A DNA stretch of 55,875 nt from Clostridia bacterium (GTDB taxonomy: Bacteria; Bacillota; DSM-12270; Thermacetogeniales; Thermacetogeniaceae): assembly GCA_902812435.1 (NCBI GenBank), contig CADDZA010000003.1, positions 1-55,875 on the forward strand. Reading direction: 5' to 3'. Of the stretch, positions 33,654 to 42,584 are shown in pieces. Under the pieces are notes generated by a model. It was not told the origin of the DNA, did no database searches, and was given only the letters and a program-made list of their open reading frames with translations. The position numbers and the translations under genes are program-made. The first letter of the stretch is position 1. Every line of letters starts with the position of its first letter.

Positions 33654-34209
33654 TTCTCTTCTCCTCCAACAGGGGCAAAGCCAGAATTCCCAGTATGGTT
33701 TTAGCATCCCTGATCTCCCCGGCCAGCACCATACGACGCGCCTCTTCAACAGGAACCGTTATTACATCCAGGAACTCCTCCCCATCCGGGTGCGACTTCC
33801 CTTTTACCAGTCCTCTTGCGGTTACAAAGTAAAGCAGTTCGTTGCAAAAACCAGGGGATGTGTAAAAAGAAAAAAGAACGTCCCATTCCTGCGCAGTGTA
33901 ACCTGTTTCCTCCTCCAGCTCTCTTTGGGCACAGACAAGTGGGGTTTCGTTGTGATCCCTTTTTCCGGCAGGCAGTTCGAGAAGAACCTCTCCTGTGGCA
34001 TGACGGTACTGCCGTACCATCACGATCTCGTTCCGGTCTTTTAATGCCAGTATCACGACAGCACCCGGGTGTTCCACCACCTCGCGCTTCGCCTCCCGCC
34101 CGTCCGGGAGAAGAACTGTATCAACCCTTACCTTGATAATCCTCCCCTTAAATATATCCCTGGAACCGATTATTTTCTCTTTCAACCTGGCTTCAAGTTC
34201 CCGGTTCAT
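33643..34209 (-). CDS. nudF: Nudix hydrolase, ADP-ribose pyrophosphatase type
   Basis: 188 residues. The Nudix box is complete: GKRDHNETPLVCAQ followed by RELEEETGY (Gx5Ex7REUxEExGU). REVVEHPGAVVILALKD and EIVMVRQYRHATGEVLLELP upstream are typical of ADP-ribose pyrophosphatases. It cleaves ADP-ribose to AMP and ribose-5-phosphate, housekeeping. Start ATG 34209, seven bases after the DUF3866 gene; its stop overlaps the EndoQ-like start. Confidence 0.92.
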   Translation of the reverse strand: MNRELEARLKEKIIGSRDIFKGRIIKVRVDTVLLPDGREAKREVVEHPGAVVILALKDRNEIVMVRQYRHATGEVLLELPAGKRDHNETPLVCAQRELEEETGYTAQEWDVLFSFYTSPGFCNELLYFVTARGLVKGKSHPDGEEFLDVITVPVEEARRMVLAGEIRDAKTILGILALPLLEEKRIAG

Positions 34210-34215
34210 AGACTA

Positions 34216-35310
34216 TCACCTCAATTGTAGAATCCCTTTCAATAATTCAACGGCCACCTGACCGGCAGCACCGGCAGCCTCAAAGAAAACCGGATCATCA
34301 TGGGGACCCCTGCCCATGCTGGCTACTGGAATTTCCCTGCGTTCAAGATACTCGAGGGCCGGCCTTCCATCCCTGCTAAGAACCCGGTGCTTTGACAGAA
34401 TACCCCCCTCTGCCAATTGTCCCCGGACAAGCTCTGACTGGGATCGGGTAAGCTCCGGCAGCACTACAAGCGCCGAAGTCAGGGCGACCTGCCCAAGGGC
34501 GGTGAGAGTATGATGGCTGACCCCGCGGTGTCGTGACCGCGGATCCGCGAAACTTATGCGGGGAACGGCTATACCTTTCCCTCCCAGGATGCTGACTGCG
34601 TTAAGAATTTCACCCTGCTCCAGTGCCGTAGTCCCCCATTTCGTCCCCGTCCCAACTATGCCGGGCCCCATTGTGACGACGATCACCTCAGCTTTTAGGG
34701 CGGCATACGCTGCAACAAGACCGGAGTAAACGTTGACCGTCTCCAGATCTCCTCCAAAAGCGTGCCCGCAGGTAACCGTCCCTGCCAGCAGTCCCTTCTC
34801 TTTTAAGTTGCGGACTGTTTTGCTGAGGGTGATGGGCAAGGCCGCACCATCGGTCATAAGGTAAGCAATCCGGATCCCTTCCCCCGCAGCAGCAAGACAC
34901 CCTCCCACCGCAGGGGCCAGCATGCTGTGCAGGGTCCCCACAATCACGGGGGTGCCCTTTAGTGAAGTAAAACCAGCGATTTCTCCCCGGTACGGGCTTG
35001 CCTCCTCCTCGGCGCTCATGACCTTCAACTGAAAGGGGGTGTAACGCAACTTCATAATGTGGCCGGGCCCTAGCGGTCTTACTGGAAGACGGTTTAAATT
35101 TGCAACTACAAAGTGATAACCGCCGCTTCCCAACCCCAATTCCACCGCGCTGGTGTTTAAATACACCTCATCGCCGGGTTCCGCTCTTCCTGTCAAACCC
35201 GTATAATTCCATGCCAAGCCGCTGATACCCTCATACTCAACTGCAAGTTCCTGCAGATCCTCTTGGGACTGCAGAACCTTAGTCACTCTTCCTTTTCGCC
35301 AGGAAATCAA
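34216..35310 (-). CDS. DUF3866 family protein
   Basis: About 364 residues. MISWRKGRVTKVL at the N-terminus, YTGLTGRAEPGDEVYLNTSA, VELGLGSGGYHFVVANL, LKGTPVIVGTLHSMLAPAVG and MGPGIVGTGTKWGTTALEQG are features of DUF3866, found next to nudF and the M20 peptidase in Firmicutes and Actinobacteria. Function unknown; the sequence suggests a soluble enzyme. TTG at 35310 has GGAAGGAG seven bases upstream and overlaps the peptidase stop as TTGA, better supported than the longer frame to 35331. Confidence 0.85.
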   Translation of the reverse strand: MISWRKGRVTKVLQSQEDLQELAVEYEGISGLAWNYTGLTGRAEPGDEVYLNTSAVELGLGSGGYHFVVANLNRLPVRPLGPGHIMKLRYTPFQLKVMSAEEEASPYRGEIAGFTSLKGTPVIVGTLHSMLAPAVGGCLAAAGEGIRIAYLMTDGAALPITLSKTVRNLKEKGLLAGTVTCGHAFGGDLETVNVYSGLVAAYAALKAEVIVVTMGPGIVGTGTKWGTTALEQGEILNAVSILGGKGIAVPRISFADPRSRHRGVSHHTLTALGQVALTSALVVLPELTRSQSELVRGQLAEGGILSKHRVLSRDGRPALEYLERREIPVASMGRGPHDDPVFFEAAGAAGQVAVELLKGILQLR

Positions 35311-36458
35311 CTGCCTTCTCCTTCCCTGCACGCAGTCAGTTTAATCAGTTCCAGGAGCCAGCGGACGTCATCCACGAGGTCTTTGACTTCTAAAAACTCC
35401 TCCTTCGTATGTACCTGCTGCATACCGATCCCGAGATTGGCGGTGGGGATACCGGCAGCATTAAATATATTTGCGTCGCTCCCTCCCCCGCTCCTCTCGT
35501 AACGAACTTGCAAACCTGCTTTTTCAGCTGCCCGGGAAGCATACCTGACAACCGGCATTTCCGGGTTTAGACGAAATTCAGGATACTCAAAGGTTACCTT
35601 GACTTCGCTTTTGGCTCCCGCGGCCTCAACGGCCTTTGTAAAAGTCTCGATTATCTCGGAGGTTAATGCCTCCATCTTTTTTCTACTGAGGCTTCTTACC
35701 TCACCCTCAAGGTAGACAAGGTCTGGAACAATATTCGTCGCCTTGCCTCCCTTGATAACGCCGATGTTGGCGGTGGTTTCGGCATCAATCCTGCCCAGCC
35801 TCAGCCGTACAAGGGCATGGCCCGCGGCCTGGATGGCATTAATTCCCCGTTCTGGTTCTATTCCTGCGTGAGCGGCTTTCCCCTTGATGGTGAAATTTAT
35901 GATGTTCTGGGTCGGGGCAGCGATAATAATCGTCCCTGGCTTGCCGCTGCTGTCGAGCACGTATCCACACTTTGCCTTCAACCTGGAACAATCAAAATTT
36001 TTGCTACCACGCAGGCCCTGTTCCTCCCCTACGGTGAACAGGATTTCCAGCGGTCCATGCGGCACCCGCTCCTCCTTCAGGATCTCAAGCAACTCGATCA
36101 TTGCGGCTATTCCGGCCTTGTCATCTCCTCCGAGAATGGTGGTTCCATCGCTACGGAAAACACCGTCTTTCAAAACCGGCTTAATCCCTTCACCCGGCTG
36201 CACGGTGTCTATATGGGCGCAAAGAAAGAGGGTTGGGCACTTCTCATCTCCCGGTAGGCGTGCAAATATATTCCCGCAGTTGCCGCCGATCTTCTCCCCT
36301 GTGTCGTCCTCCTCCACAAGGAGCCCAAGCCCGTTTAGACGCTTGATCAGATAATTTCCCAACTCCCGCTCCTTATAAGACGGCGAAGAAATCTGAACCA
36401 GACTGGCGAATTCCTGTGTTAGCCTTTCTACGTTAACCTTTGGCATCTTCTTCAACAA
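35307..36458 (-). CDS. M20-family aminopeptidase (tripeptidase T-like, YqjE type)
   Basis: 383 residues. LFLCAHIDTVQPG (HxD), TILGGDDKAGIAAMIELLE (bridging Asp), LFTVGEEQGLRGSKNF (catalytic GEE) and the dimerisation domain beginning KAAHAGIEPERGINAI are those of M20 metallopeptidases. Length and GGSDANIFNAAGIPTANLGI fit the PepT-like YqjE family. Dizinc exopeptidase acting on small peptides. Start TTG 36458 behind GGAGG, followed directly by DUF3866. Confidence 0.9.
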   Translation of the reverse strand: MLKKMPKVNVERLTQEFASLVQISSPSYKERELGNYLIKRLNGLGLLVEEDDTGEKIGGNCGNIFARLPGDEKCPTLFLCAHIDTVQPGEGIKPVLKDGVFRSDGTTILGGDDKAGIAAMIELLEILKEERVPHGPLEILFTVGEEQGLRGSKNFDCSRLKAKCGYVLDSSGKPGTIIIAAPTQNIINFTIKGKAAHAGIEPERGINAIQAAGHALVRLRLGRIDAETTANIGVIKGGKATNIVPDLVYLEGEVRSLSRKKMEALTSEIIETFTKAVEAAGAKSEVKVTFEYPEFRLNPEMPVVRYASRAAEKAGLQVRYERSGGGSDANIFNAAGIPTANLGIGMQQVHTKEEFLEVKDLVDDVRWLLELIKLTACREGEGS

Positions 36459-36475
36459 TAGCCTCCTTTAAACTA

Positions 36476-37300
36476 TTAAACTATATCTCTTCCCAGGCGA
36501 TCTAGAAAACTCAAGATCCTGTTTCTTTCAATAATTTCTGTCAGGGAATACTTCTCTGTAAAAATATGAAGAAGCAGCAGGAACCCAACAACCGCAAGCT
36601 GCGCAAAAAAAGAAAGGGTCCAGGCGGTTGCCATTCCCAAAGCAGATCCTAACAGGTTCGACCCCGTATCTCCCAGCATTGTTCTTGCTTTCAGGTCATG
36701 GGGTGCATAGGCCAACAGGCTCCCTGCCAGTGGGGCGAGAAAAGAAAAAGCACCTCGCACCCCGGCTACGGGAAGAAGGATTAGAAACCAGAGATAAAAT
36801 ACCTTAACCGCTCTCCCAGGACGTAAATCAAAGAGATTGAGAGTATTGGCTGCCAGTGCTATAAGAAGAGCGCTGGTCAGGATCTCCCACCAAGGCTTTT
36901 GGGGAAACGACAGCAGGGAGATCAGGATTGCCCCAATCCCGCCTCCGACTGCCTTCAATCCTCCGGTAGTAAGTTTCCCTCTCATCAGGGAAGCGAAATG
37001 ACCCTTAAAGCCTCTGCTGCTCCGCGACCCCAGCAGATCGTCGATCAGGCCGAGCAAACAAAAAAAGGCTAGTCCCAAGAGGAAAAGGATATACCTGAGT
37101 GTGTGCCATTTTAACAGAAATATGGACGCAATCAAATAAACAAACACAAAAAGAATACCCGTTCCTACCGGAATGGTTTCGTTACGGTAGTTGGGCCGGG
37201 TTGCACCGGCATCCCGTAACATTTCCAGCAAGAAAGGCATCAGCAGTAAGCCAAAAAGATATCCCAACCCACCGCCGATTAGGAGTTCGAATCCGTTCAT
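36476..37300 (-). CDS. MraY/WecA-like glycosyl transferase family 4 membrane protein
   Basis: 274 residues with about nine hydrophobic helices. DAGATRPNYRNETIPVGTGI corresponds to the K/P-rich loop of MraY enzymes, FCLLGLIDDLLGSRSSRGFK has the DD catalytic motif, NTLNLFDLRPGRAVKVFYLW replaces the NAxNLIDGLDG motif, and LGDTGSNLLGSALGMATAWT matches the third aspartate motif. It presumably transfers a sugar phosphate to a polyprenyl phosphate, but the altered second motif could change the sugar. ATGA overlap with the GT2 gene implies coupling. Bona fide mraY would be in the dcw cluster, so this is a paralogue. Confidence 0.82.
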   Translation of the reverse strand: MNGFELLIGGGLGYLFGLLLMPFLLEMLRDAGATRPNYRNETIPVGTGILFVFVYLIASIFLLKWHTLRYILFLLGLAFFCLLGLIDDLLGSRSSRGFKGHFASLMRGKLTTGGLKAVGGGIGAILISLLSFPQKPWWEILTSALLIALAANTLNLFDLRPGRAVKVFYLWFLILLPVAGVRGAFSFLAPLAGSLLAYAPHDLKARTMLGDTGSNLLGSALGMATAWTLSFFAQLAVVGFLLLLHIFTEKYSLTEIIERNRILSFLDRLGRDIV

Positions 37301-37962
37301 CTCCGACCCACAACCCTGATCAAAGTTAATAACACGTGCCAGAATTGCTTGCCGCGATGCCTGAAGCCAGACCAGTCCCTGCCGGTCACATGGTGGGACA
37401 TGGTTGTGGGCACCTCCAAAATGCGGAAACCAGCTCGTGCCGCTTTCACGGTCATCGCAACCTCAACACCATACCCGGTGGCAAAAGGAGTAACCGCTTC
37501 TAAAACTTCCCGCCTTAACACACGCTGGCCGGATAAGGGAGCTTGCAGCCGCAGGCCGGTTAAGAGAAAAATACCCCCTCGCGCCAGCCCTTTAACAAGT
37601 CCAAAACCACCGGCCTTCTGAACTGGCGGAAAACCGGCGATAGTCATATCGGCTTCACCAGCAAGCACAGGCCGAACCAATGTCTCCACCTGGCACGCGG
37701 TTTCACCCAAATCGCCGTCCAATAAGGCAACAAGGGGCTGGGTCAGATGGGCAACCCCCGCGTTTAAGGCGCCCCCCTTCCCCCGGTTACAGGGAAGCCG
37801 CAACACATCTGCACCGGCCTCGGCTGCCCGAGCAGCAGTGGCGTCCTCGGAGCCGTCATCGACCACCAGCACCTGGCGAACCATATCCACTCCCCAGGCC
37901 GCACTGACAGTCGAAGCTATAGTTTCTTCTTCGTTATAAGCAGGGATTAAAACTGAAAGCAA
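37297..37962 (-). CDS. Glycosyltransferase family 2
   Basis: 221 residues, GT-A fold: LSVLIPAYNEEETIASTVSA, VLVVDDGSEDATAARAAEAG, RGKGGALNAGV and VALLDGDLGETACQVETLV (DxD-like). GYGVEVAMTVKAARAGFRIL follows. No C-terminal membrane segments, unlike DPM1-plus types. Donor and acceptor unknown; the adjacent GT4-like gene suggests action on a lipid-linked sugar. Start TTG 37962 behind GAGGAGG. Confidence 0.87.
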   Translation of the reverse strand: MLSVLIPAYNEEETIASTVSAAWGVDMVRQVLVVDDGSEDATAARAAEAGADVLRLPCNRGKGGALNAGVAHLTQPLVALLDGDLGETACQVETLVRPVLAGEADMTIAGFPPVQKAGGFGLVKGLARGGIFLLTGLRLQAPLSGQRVLRREVLEAVTPFATGYGVEVAMTVKAARAGFRILEVPTTMSHHVTGRDWSGFRHRGKQFWHVLLTLIRVVGRR

Positions 37963-37979
37963 GTAAGAAGCCTCCTCGT

Positions 37980-38852
37980 TTATAAGGGAGGAAGAAAATC
38001 TTCGGCTGTTGGCTTGATCCCATAATGGCCAGGATAGCCGGCCATTGCCTGAACCAGAGCAACCTGGCCGTAAATGCTGTCGATATTGTCAACGGTCGTT
38101 AAGCGGGCAGCTTGATAATAGCGCATGTAGGAAACGGGAACATCGCTGTCTTCAACGCCAAAAAGCCTGATTCCATCGCTCTGCCAGGCTTTAACCAGCA
38201 CCAGGTCAAAGATTTTAGCATAATCCTGTTCCTTGGAGTTGCCGCCACTTATCATTATAATATCCTGTACAGGAAGCCCGTAAGCTCCCGAGACCTTAAG
38301 AACCTTTTTATCATCTAATAAACGGACGAGGTCGTCCCCAGCCCCCGTTACCAGAGCACCGGCAAAAAACCGGGCGAATTCAGGCAGTAAAGAGGTTAGT
38401 GAAATATCATTGCTTTTCCCTAGAAAGTTTGCAACCTGTCCTCTCACCACTGGGTCCTTAAGCTGGTTTAAATTGATAATCGTTATAGATTGAATCTCCG
38501 CTCCAGCTTCTCGCAATACGTTGGCCAGGTTGTCGTGCTCTTTCCGGTTGTTGAGGTCTACAACTGCCACTTTTCTTCCCTGTAGTTTTTCCCGTACCAG
38601 TACTGGCAAAACCGCCCGATCGAACTCCTGCTGATAGGCGGAATTCTGCTTCATTGTTGCCAATTCCTGGGCCGTTCGCCGGTTTTCATCCCTCAGGACC
38701 GTGTACTGGGTTTGCAGGCTTGTAATGAGCGCCTCCTGCTTTTTCATCAAGGTGTCGCTTCCAATCATCGTTGTCCCGATCAAGATACCTATACCAAGGG
38801 CGATAAAAACCGCGGCAAGGGAAGCAATGTGATATTTCATATCGATAATCAA
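37980..38852 (-). CDS. steB: SteB/MctB family (copper transporter-annotated) membrane protein
   Basis: 290 residues. An N-terminal helix (YHIASLAAVFIALGIGILIG) with a following TTMIGSDTL motif, then a coiled coil (residues 30-70, MKKQEALITSLQTQYTVLRD) and a soluble alpha/beta domain with GRKVAVVDLNNRKEHD and LVTGAGDDLVRLLDDKKVLK. This is the PF11382 MctB family; in Corynebacterium the partner of SteA in cytokinetic ring formation is SteB. Start is TTG 38852 behind GGAAGGGG. It follows steA by 24 bases. The copper label of the family rests on mycobacterial MctB and should not be assumed. Confidence 0.84.
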   Translation of the reverse strand: MIIDMKYHIASLAAVFIALGIGILIGTTMIGSDTLMKKQEALITSLQTQYTVLRDENRRTAQELATMKQNSAYQQEFDRAVLPVLVREKLQGRKVAVVDLNNRKEHDNLANVLREAGAEIQSITIINLNQLKDPVVRGQVANFLGKSNDISLTSLLPEFARFFAGALVTGAGDDLVRLLDDKKVLKVSGAYGLPVQDIIMISGGNSKEQDYAKIFDLVLVKAWQSDGIRLFGVEDSDVPVSYMRYYQAARLTTVDNIDSIYGQVALVQAMAGYPGHYGIKPTAEDFLPPL

Positions 38853-38876
38853 CTGTCATACCCCTTCCAGCAACCC

Positions 38877-39998
38877 CTAAATACGCAATAAAACCTTTAA
38901 CTGCATAATCAGGAGCTTAATATAATTCCTGATAGCCGGCGAGACAACCGCCACGATAAAAAGGGGAATGAGCGCAGCCAAAAAAATTTCCGCCAGATGC
39001 CTTAAACGCAGTCTTTGGCGATAAAGCTTGCTCACGCCTTTGGCATCAACCAGAATCGACCCCACTTTAAGGCGGACCAAAAAAGTACTGGACATACCGG
39101 AACGGCCTTTTTCCAGAAAATCGATTATATTTGAATGAGTTCCAACAGCAACGATCAACTCGGCGCCCTTTTCATAGGCGATCAGAAGAGCAATATCTTC
39201 ACTGGTCCCTGGGGCGGGATAAAGAACCGCAGGCAAGCCAAGTTTTTGTATTCTTTTGAGTCCCGGAGCGGTCCCATCCGGATAGGCGTGCACGACGATT
39301 TCCGCTCCGGAAAGCAAAGCACTGTCCGAGACACTGTCCATATCCCCAACAATTATGTCGGGGCGGTAACCAAGTTCCCACAAGGCGTCGGCACCGCCAT
39401 CTACTCCGATCAGAACCGGTTTTACTTCATCAATGTATGATTTAATAGCCAAAATGTCCTCGTGGTAACCCTGACCCCGCACCACTACGAGGGCATGCCG
39501 GCCATGAATTTTTGTTCGCAGTTGTGGTACCGGGTAATCACCTAAAATCAAACCCTGTTCCCGCTGGGCGTAGTTCAAGGTGTTATCAACAAATTTTGCT
39601 AACTCATTTTTCAGGTTCTCCTTAGTTGCAGCCATTTTTGCCAGGGCCATTTCTTCTGTAAGCCAGGCGCCCACTGCAATCCGCCTGCCACCCCGGTAGA
39701 TGCCATCCTCGGCAATAACTATTTCGTCACCATCGCGAATCTTTTTCATGACAGCAGGTCCGGCCTCATCAATAAGAGGAACCCCTGCCCTCAAAAGGGT
39801 AAGGGGTCCTGTGTTGGGATACCTTCCGGTTATGGATGCACTCGCATTAACTACCGCACGCGGCCTGCAACTGATCAAGCTTTCTGCTGCAACCTCATCG
39901 AGGTCCGCGTGATCTATCACCGCTATTTCATGAGCTTGTAGTCTCTTGACAAGGTTCTTCGTCCGTTCATCTACCTTAGCCCTTCCCTTTATCACCAT
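38877..39998 (-). CDS. steA: SteA-like cytokinetic ring protein (TPPK-like fold)
   Basis: About 373 residues. KGRAKVDERTKNLVKRLQAH at the start, DHADLDEVAAESLISCRPRA, ASITGRYPNTGPLTLLRAGV, a thiamine-pyrophosphokinase-like core (LIGVDGGADALWELGYRPDI and IVGDMDSVSDSAL), and a C-terminal hydrophobic helix (AEIFLAALIPLFIVAVVSPA). This order is that of SteA from Actinobacteria and of Firmicute homologues. The ATG at 39998 matches the usual MKIKG-type N-terminus; the frame extends to 40034 without SD. Proposed to act with SteB at the division site. Confidence 0.85.
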   Translation of the reverse strand: MVIKGRAKVDERTKNLVKRLQAHEIAVIDHADLDEVAAESLISCRPRAVVNASASITGRYPNTGPLTLLRAGVPLIDEAGPAVMKKIRDGDEIVIAEDGIYRGGRRIAVGAWLTEEMALAKMAATKENLKNELAKFVDNTLNYAQREQGLILGDYPVPQLRTKIHGRHALVVVRGQGYHEDILAIKSYIDEVKPVLIGVDGGADALWELGYRPDIIVGDMDSVSDSALLSGAEIVVHAYPDGTAPGLKRIQKLGLPAVLYPAPGTSEDIALLIAYEKGAELIVAVGTHSNIIDFLEKGRSGMSSTFLVRLKVGSILVDAKGVSKLYRQRLRLRHLAEIFLAALIPLFIVAVVSPAIRNYIKLLIMQLKVLLRI

Positions 39999-40086
39999 CT
40001 CAATGTACCCCGCCACCTTCGTACTTGATTTCAATTTTAAACCAAGCTTGCAACAGGTGCAAGATTACTCCAAAAACCCCAGGCAG

Positions 40087-40851
40087 CTAACTTACTTTCG
40101 CCCCAACGCGGAGCCGGTCTGCAACCATGGCGATAAACTCGGAATTGGTTGGTTTTCCTCTTTCCACATCAATCGTATAGCCAAAGAACTTGTTCATTAA
40201 TTCCACATTACCCCTGTCCCAGGCAAGCTCAATGGCATGGCGAATCGCCCGCTCCACCCTGCTTGGGGTGGTGTTGTATTTTTCAGCGATCATTGGGTAG
40301 AGTTCCTTGGTGACAGCGCCCAACAAACTCATTTCCCCGATAACCAGGATAATAGCATCCCTAAGGTACTGGTAACCCCTTACGTGGGCCGGCACACCCA
40401 TCTGATGGATTAAATTTGTAACCTCCACGTCTAGATTCCTCATTTTAGGTTGAAGAAGACGCACCGGGCCTGATTGATTGTTTGCCAGCTGCCTGACACG
40501 GTTTCCCAGCACCTCAAGATCGAAAGGCTTTAGTATATAATAATTCGCCCCGAGCTCCACAGCCCTCTTGGTCATGGCTTCCTGGCCAAAAGCGGTGAGA
40601 ATAATTACCTTGGGACGAACCTCATACTCTAAGGCAAGCTTCTCAAGTACACCGATACCGTCAAGGTGCGGCATGATGAGGTCAAGAATCATTACATCCG
40701 GCATATCCTGCGACAGAAATTCAAGAGCCTGCAGTCCGTTATGGGCTACCGCAGTAACGAGACAGTCCTCTTGCCCCTCAAAATATTCTTTTAGAATCTC
40801 GCAAAAATCTCTGTTATCATCAACAATCATAAGTTTACACGGGTTTGCCAC
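40087..40851 (-). CDS. spo0A: Sporulation transcription factor Spo0A
   Basis: 254 residues; master response regulator of sporulation. Receiver domain: [20 protein letters not shown], phospho-acceptor Asp in [14 protein letters not shown], and [12 protein letters not shown] with [10 protein letters not shown]. The C-terminal effector domain holds the characteristic [40 protein letters not shown] and [20 protein letters not shown]. Start GTG 40851 with GGGGG nine bases upstream. A SigH-type promoter with overlapping 0A-box-like sequence precedes it. Confidence 0.98.
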   Translation of the reverse strand: MANPCKLMIVDDNRDFCEILKEYFEGQEDCLVTAVAHNGLQALEFLSQDMPDVMILDLIMPHLDGIGVLEKLALEYEVRPKVIILTAFGQEAMTKRAVELGANYYILKPFDLEVLGNRVRQLANNQSGPVRLLQPKMRNLDVEVTNLIHQMGVPAHVRGYQYLRDAIILVIGEMSLLGAVTKELYPMIAEKYNTTPSRVERAIRHAIELAWDRGNVELMNKFFGYTIDVERGKPTNSEFIAMVADRLRVGAKVS

Positions 40852-40906
40852 TCACATTCGCCCCCTAGTTGCTTAGTTCCTAGATTTTCTAATCACGTCT
40901 AAACTG

Positions 40907-40933
40907 ATTCGACGCGGCTACCCAATATCCTTC
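40907..40933 (-). promoter_or_regulatory. Predicted SigH promoter of spo0A with overlapping 0A-box-like site
   Basis: GAAGGATAT (-35, 40925-40933), an 11-nt spacer and GTCGAAT (-10, 40907-40913). CGTCGAA, one base from the TGTCGAA 0A box, covers the -10. This corresponds to the B. subtilis Ps promoter, activated by SigH and autoregulated by Spo0A~P. Confidence 0.7.
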
Positions 40934-40996
40934 TTCGAACTATGGCAAAAGATGGCTTATCATGACACTTCATGTAACACAACACAAAACCGGTCG

Positions 40997-42403
40997 CTAT
41001 CCTAGCCTCTTTGAAGACGACTTGTTATTTACCTTATTATAACTAAACAAAAGAGAAAGGCCGGACATTTTTCTCAGCCCTTTAGCCGAGATCAGTCCGG
41101 CCTCTTCCAGCATTGATTCGGCCAAAACCCCGTACCCTCGTGTGGGATCATTTATGAAAACATGGGTCACCGCACCAACCAGCCTTCCATTCTGTATGAT
41201 CGGGCTCCCGCTCATACCCTGGATAATTCCCCCCGTTCTATTGAGCAGTTCCGGATCGGTAATTCTTATTATAAAGGATTTTCCATCCGGGCGAGGCTGA
41301 CTAAAAACATTTTGAATTTCGACATCGAACGCCTCTATCTTCTCTCCATTCAGAACAGTTAACATCTTTGCCTTGCCTTTTTTGATCTGGTGCCCCATCG
41401 CAACCGGCAATAGTTTAGGGAAAAGCGGGTTGCTTAAGTTGCCTTTCATTGTCCCGAAAATGCCATACACTGTATTTTTTTCGATACTACCCGTTGTCTG
41501 GCCATCTCCGAAAAAAACACCGATCTTTTCGCCAATCTTCCCCCGTTCTCCTTTTTGAATTCCCTGCACTGAGGCTCCAACAATTTTTCCATCACGCAAA
41601 TCCAAAAACTTGTTGGTTTCGGAATTTGTAATCATATGTCCAAGCGCTCCGTATTTTTTGGTGTTCGGCTCGTAAAAGGTTAATGTGCCAACCCCCGCTG
41701 CGCCATCCCGGACGTACAGGCCAACCCGGTAACGCTTCGTTTCCGAGCAGTAGCTCGGTTTAATTCTGTATTCCTGAAGCGATCCATTGCGTTTTACCTG
41801 AAACCGGAGCACATCCTTCTTGCGTGCAAGTTGATCAATCAAAAAACTTACCTGAGAGTCGCTTTGAACAACTTTTTCTTCTATTCTGACAATGACGTCA
41901 CCCGGTAAAATCCCAGCCTGGCGGGCCGGGGAGAAACCAATCGAGTTGCCAGCCTCATGAATATTTGCATAACCAACCACGATGACTCCCTGAGCATGCA
42001 GCAGTACTCCGATAGAGTGTCCCCCTACGATTACCTTGACTGGATGCACTACCTGAAGCGTAACTCTTTTAAGAGGAACGACCCCAAAAAGGCGTAAATC
42101 CAGGTTGATCATTCCAGGAACGGCAGCAATCGGCGATTTATCAAGAAATGGATAAAATGTCTGAGCGGTTAAATCTCCTGTTTCCCACCTTAACTTCTGC
42201 CCGCCGTCTGATACATAAGCGATGATCTGCTTGGAAATCCGCCTGGGCAGGCAACCCCCTAAAGAAACCTGTTCACCAATATTGACCCTGTAGATAGGGG
42301 GGATTGAAAAAAACGATTGAAAAAACAGGCTATAGATGCACGCTCCCAGAAAAATAAAACATAACAGGGCATGAGGCTTCCGCTTGAAAACTTTATTTTC
42401 TAT
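40997..42403 (-). CDS. spoIVB: SpoIVB peptidase, start codon unresolved
   Basis: Forespore serine peptidase that triggers pro-SigK processing. The frame downstream of the ATG at 42112 gives 371 residues with a PDZ domain (GVIVVGYANIHEAGNSIGFS to RIKPSYCSETK) and the S55 domain: GLYVRDGAAGVGTLTFYEPN, YGALGHMITNSET, IVGASVQGIQKGERGKIGEK, and TGGIIQGMSGSPIIQNGRLV with the catalytic serine. Coding clearly continues upstream: the translated codons give a membrane helix (HALLCFIFLGACIYSLFF) and a SpoIVB-like linker. The in-frame TAA is only just beyond; no ATG, GTG or TTG occurs before 42112. ATA at 42403, 11 bases after AAGGGG, is the furthest candidate; CTG at 42367 is another. Confidence 0.85.
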   Translation of the reverse strand: MENKVFKRKPHALLCFIFLGACIYSLFFQSFFSIPPIYRVNIGEQVSLGGCLPRRISKQIIAYVSDGGQKLRWETGDLTAQTFYPFLDKSPIAAVPGMINLDLRLFGVVPLKRVTLQVVHPVKVIVGGHSIGVLLHAQGVIVVGYANIHEAGNSIGFSPARQAGILPGDVIVRIEEKVVQSDSQVSFLIDQLARKKDVLRFQVKRNGSLQEYRIKPSYCSETKRYRVGLYVRDGAAGVGTLTFYEPNTKKYGALGHMITNSETNKFLDLRDGKIVGASVQGIQKGERGKIGEKIGVFFGDGQTTGSIEKNTVYGIFGTMKGNLSNPLFPKLLPVAMGHQIKKGKAKMLTVLNGEKIEAFDVEIQNVFSQPRPDGKSFIIRITDPELLNRTGGIIQGMSGSPIIQNGRLVGAVTHVFINDPTRGYGVLAESMLEEAGLISAKGLRKMSGLSLLFSYNKVNNKSSSKRLG

Positions 42404-42507
42404 CTTGTAAACACCCCTTTAGTCTTCCACTGACATACTCCTCCGCGCTTTTTAAATTAACCCCTTCTCCTTCTATTTATTCACTCATCTTCTCTCCAAA
42501 CAGGCAT

Positions 42508-42530
42508 AAAAAAACAGGCGTGGTTACGCC
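42508..42530 (-). terminator. Intrinsic terminator downstream of recN
   Basis: On the minus strand GGCGT, loop AACC, ACGCC, then TG and seven T residues, about 55 bases after the recN stop. The stem is short (5 bp, plus one flanking pair) but the U-tract is strong. The 42404-42584 gap also should carry the spoIVB promoter. Confidence 0.7.
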
Positions 42531-42584
42531 CATAATACTGTGATCAGGATAGCCGTAGCTTGTGGGGAAACTCTTGTTGTTATC

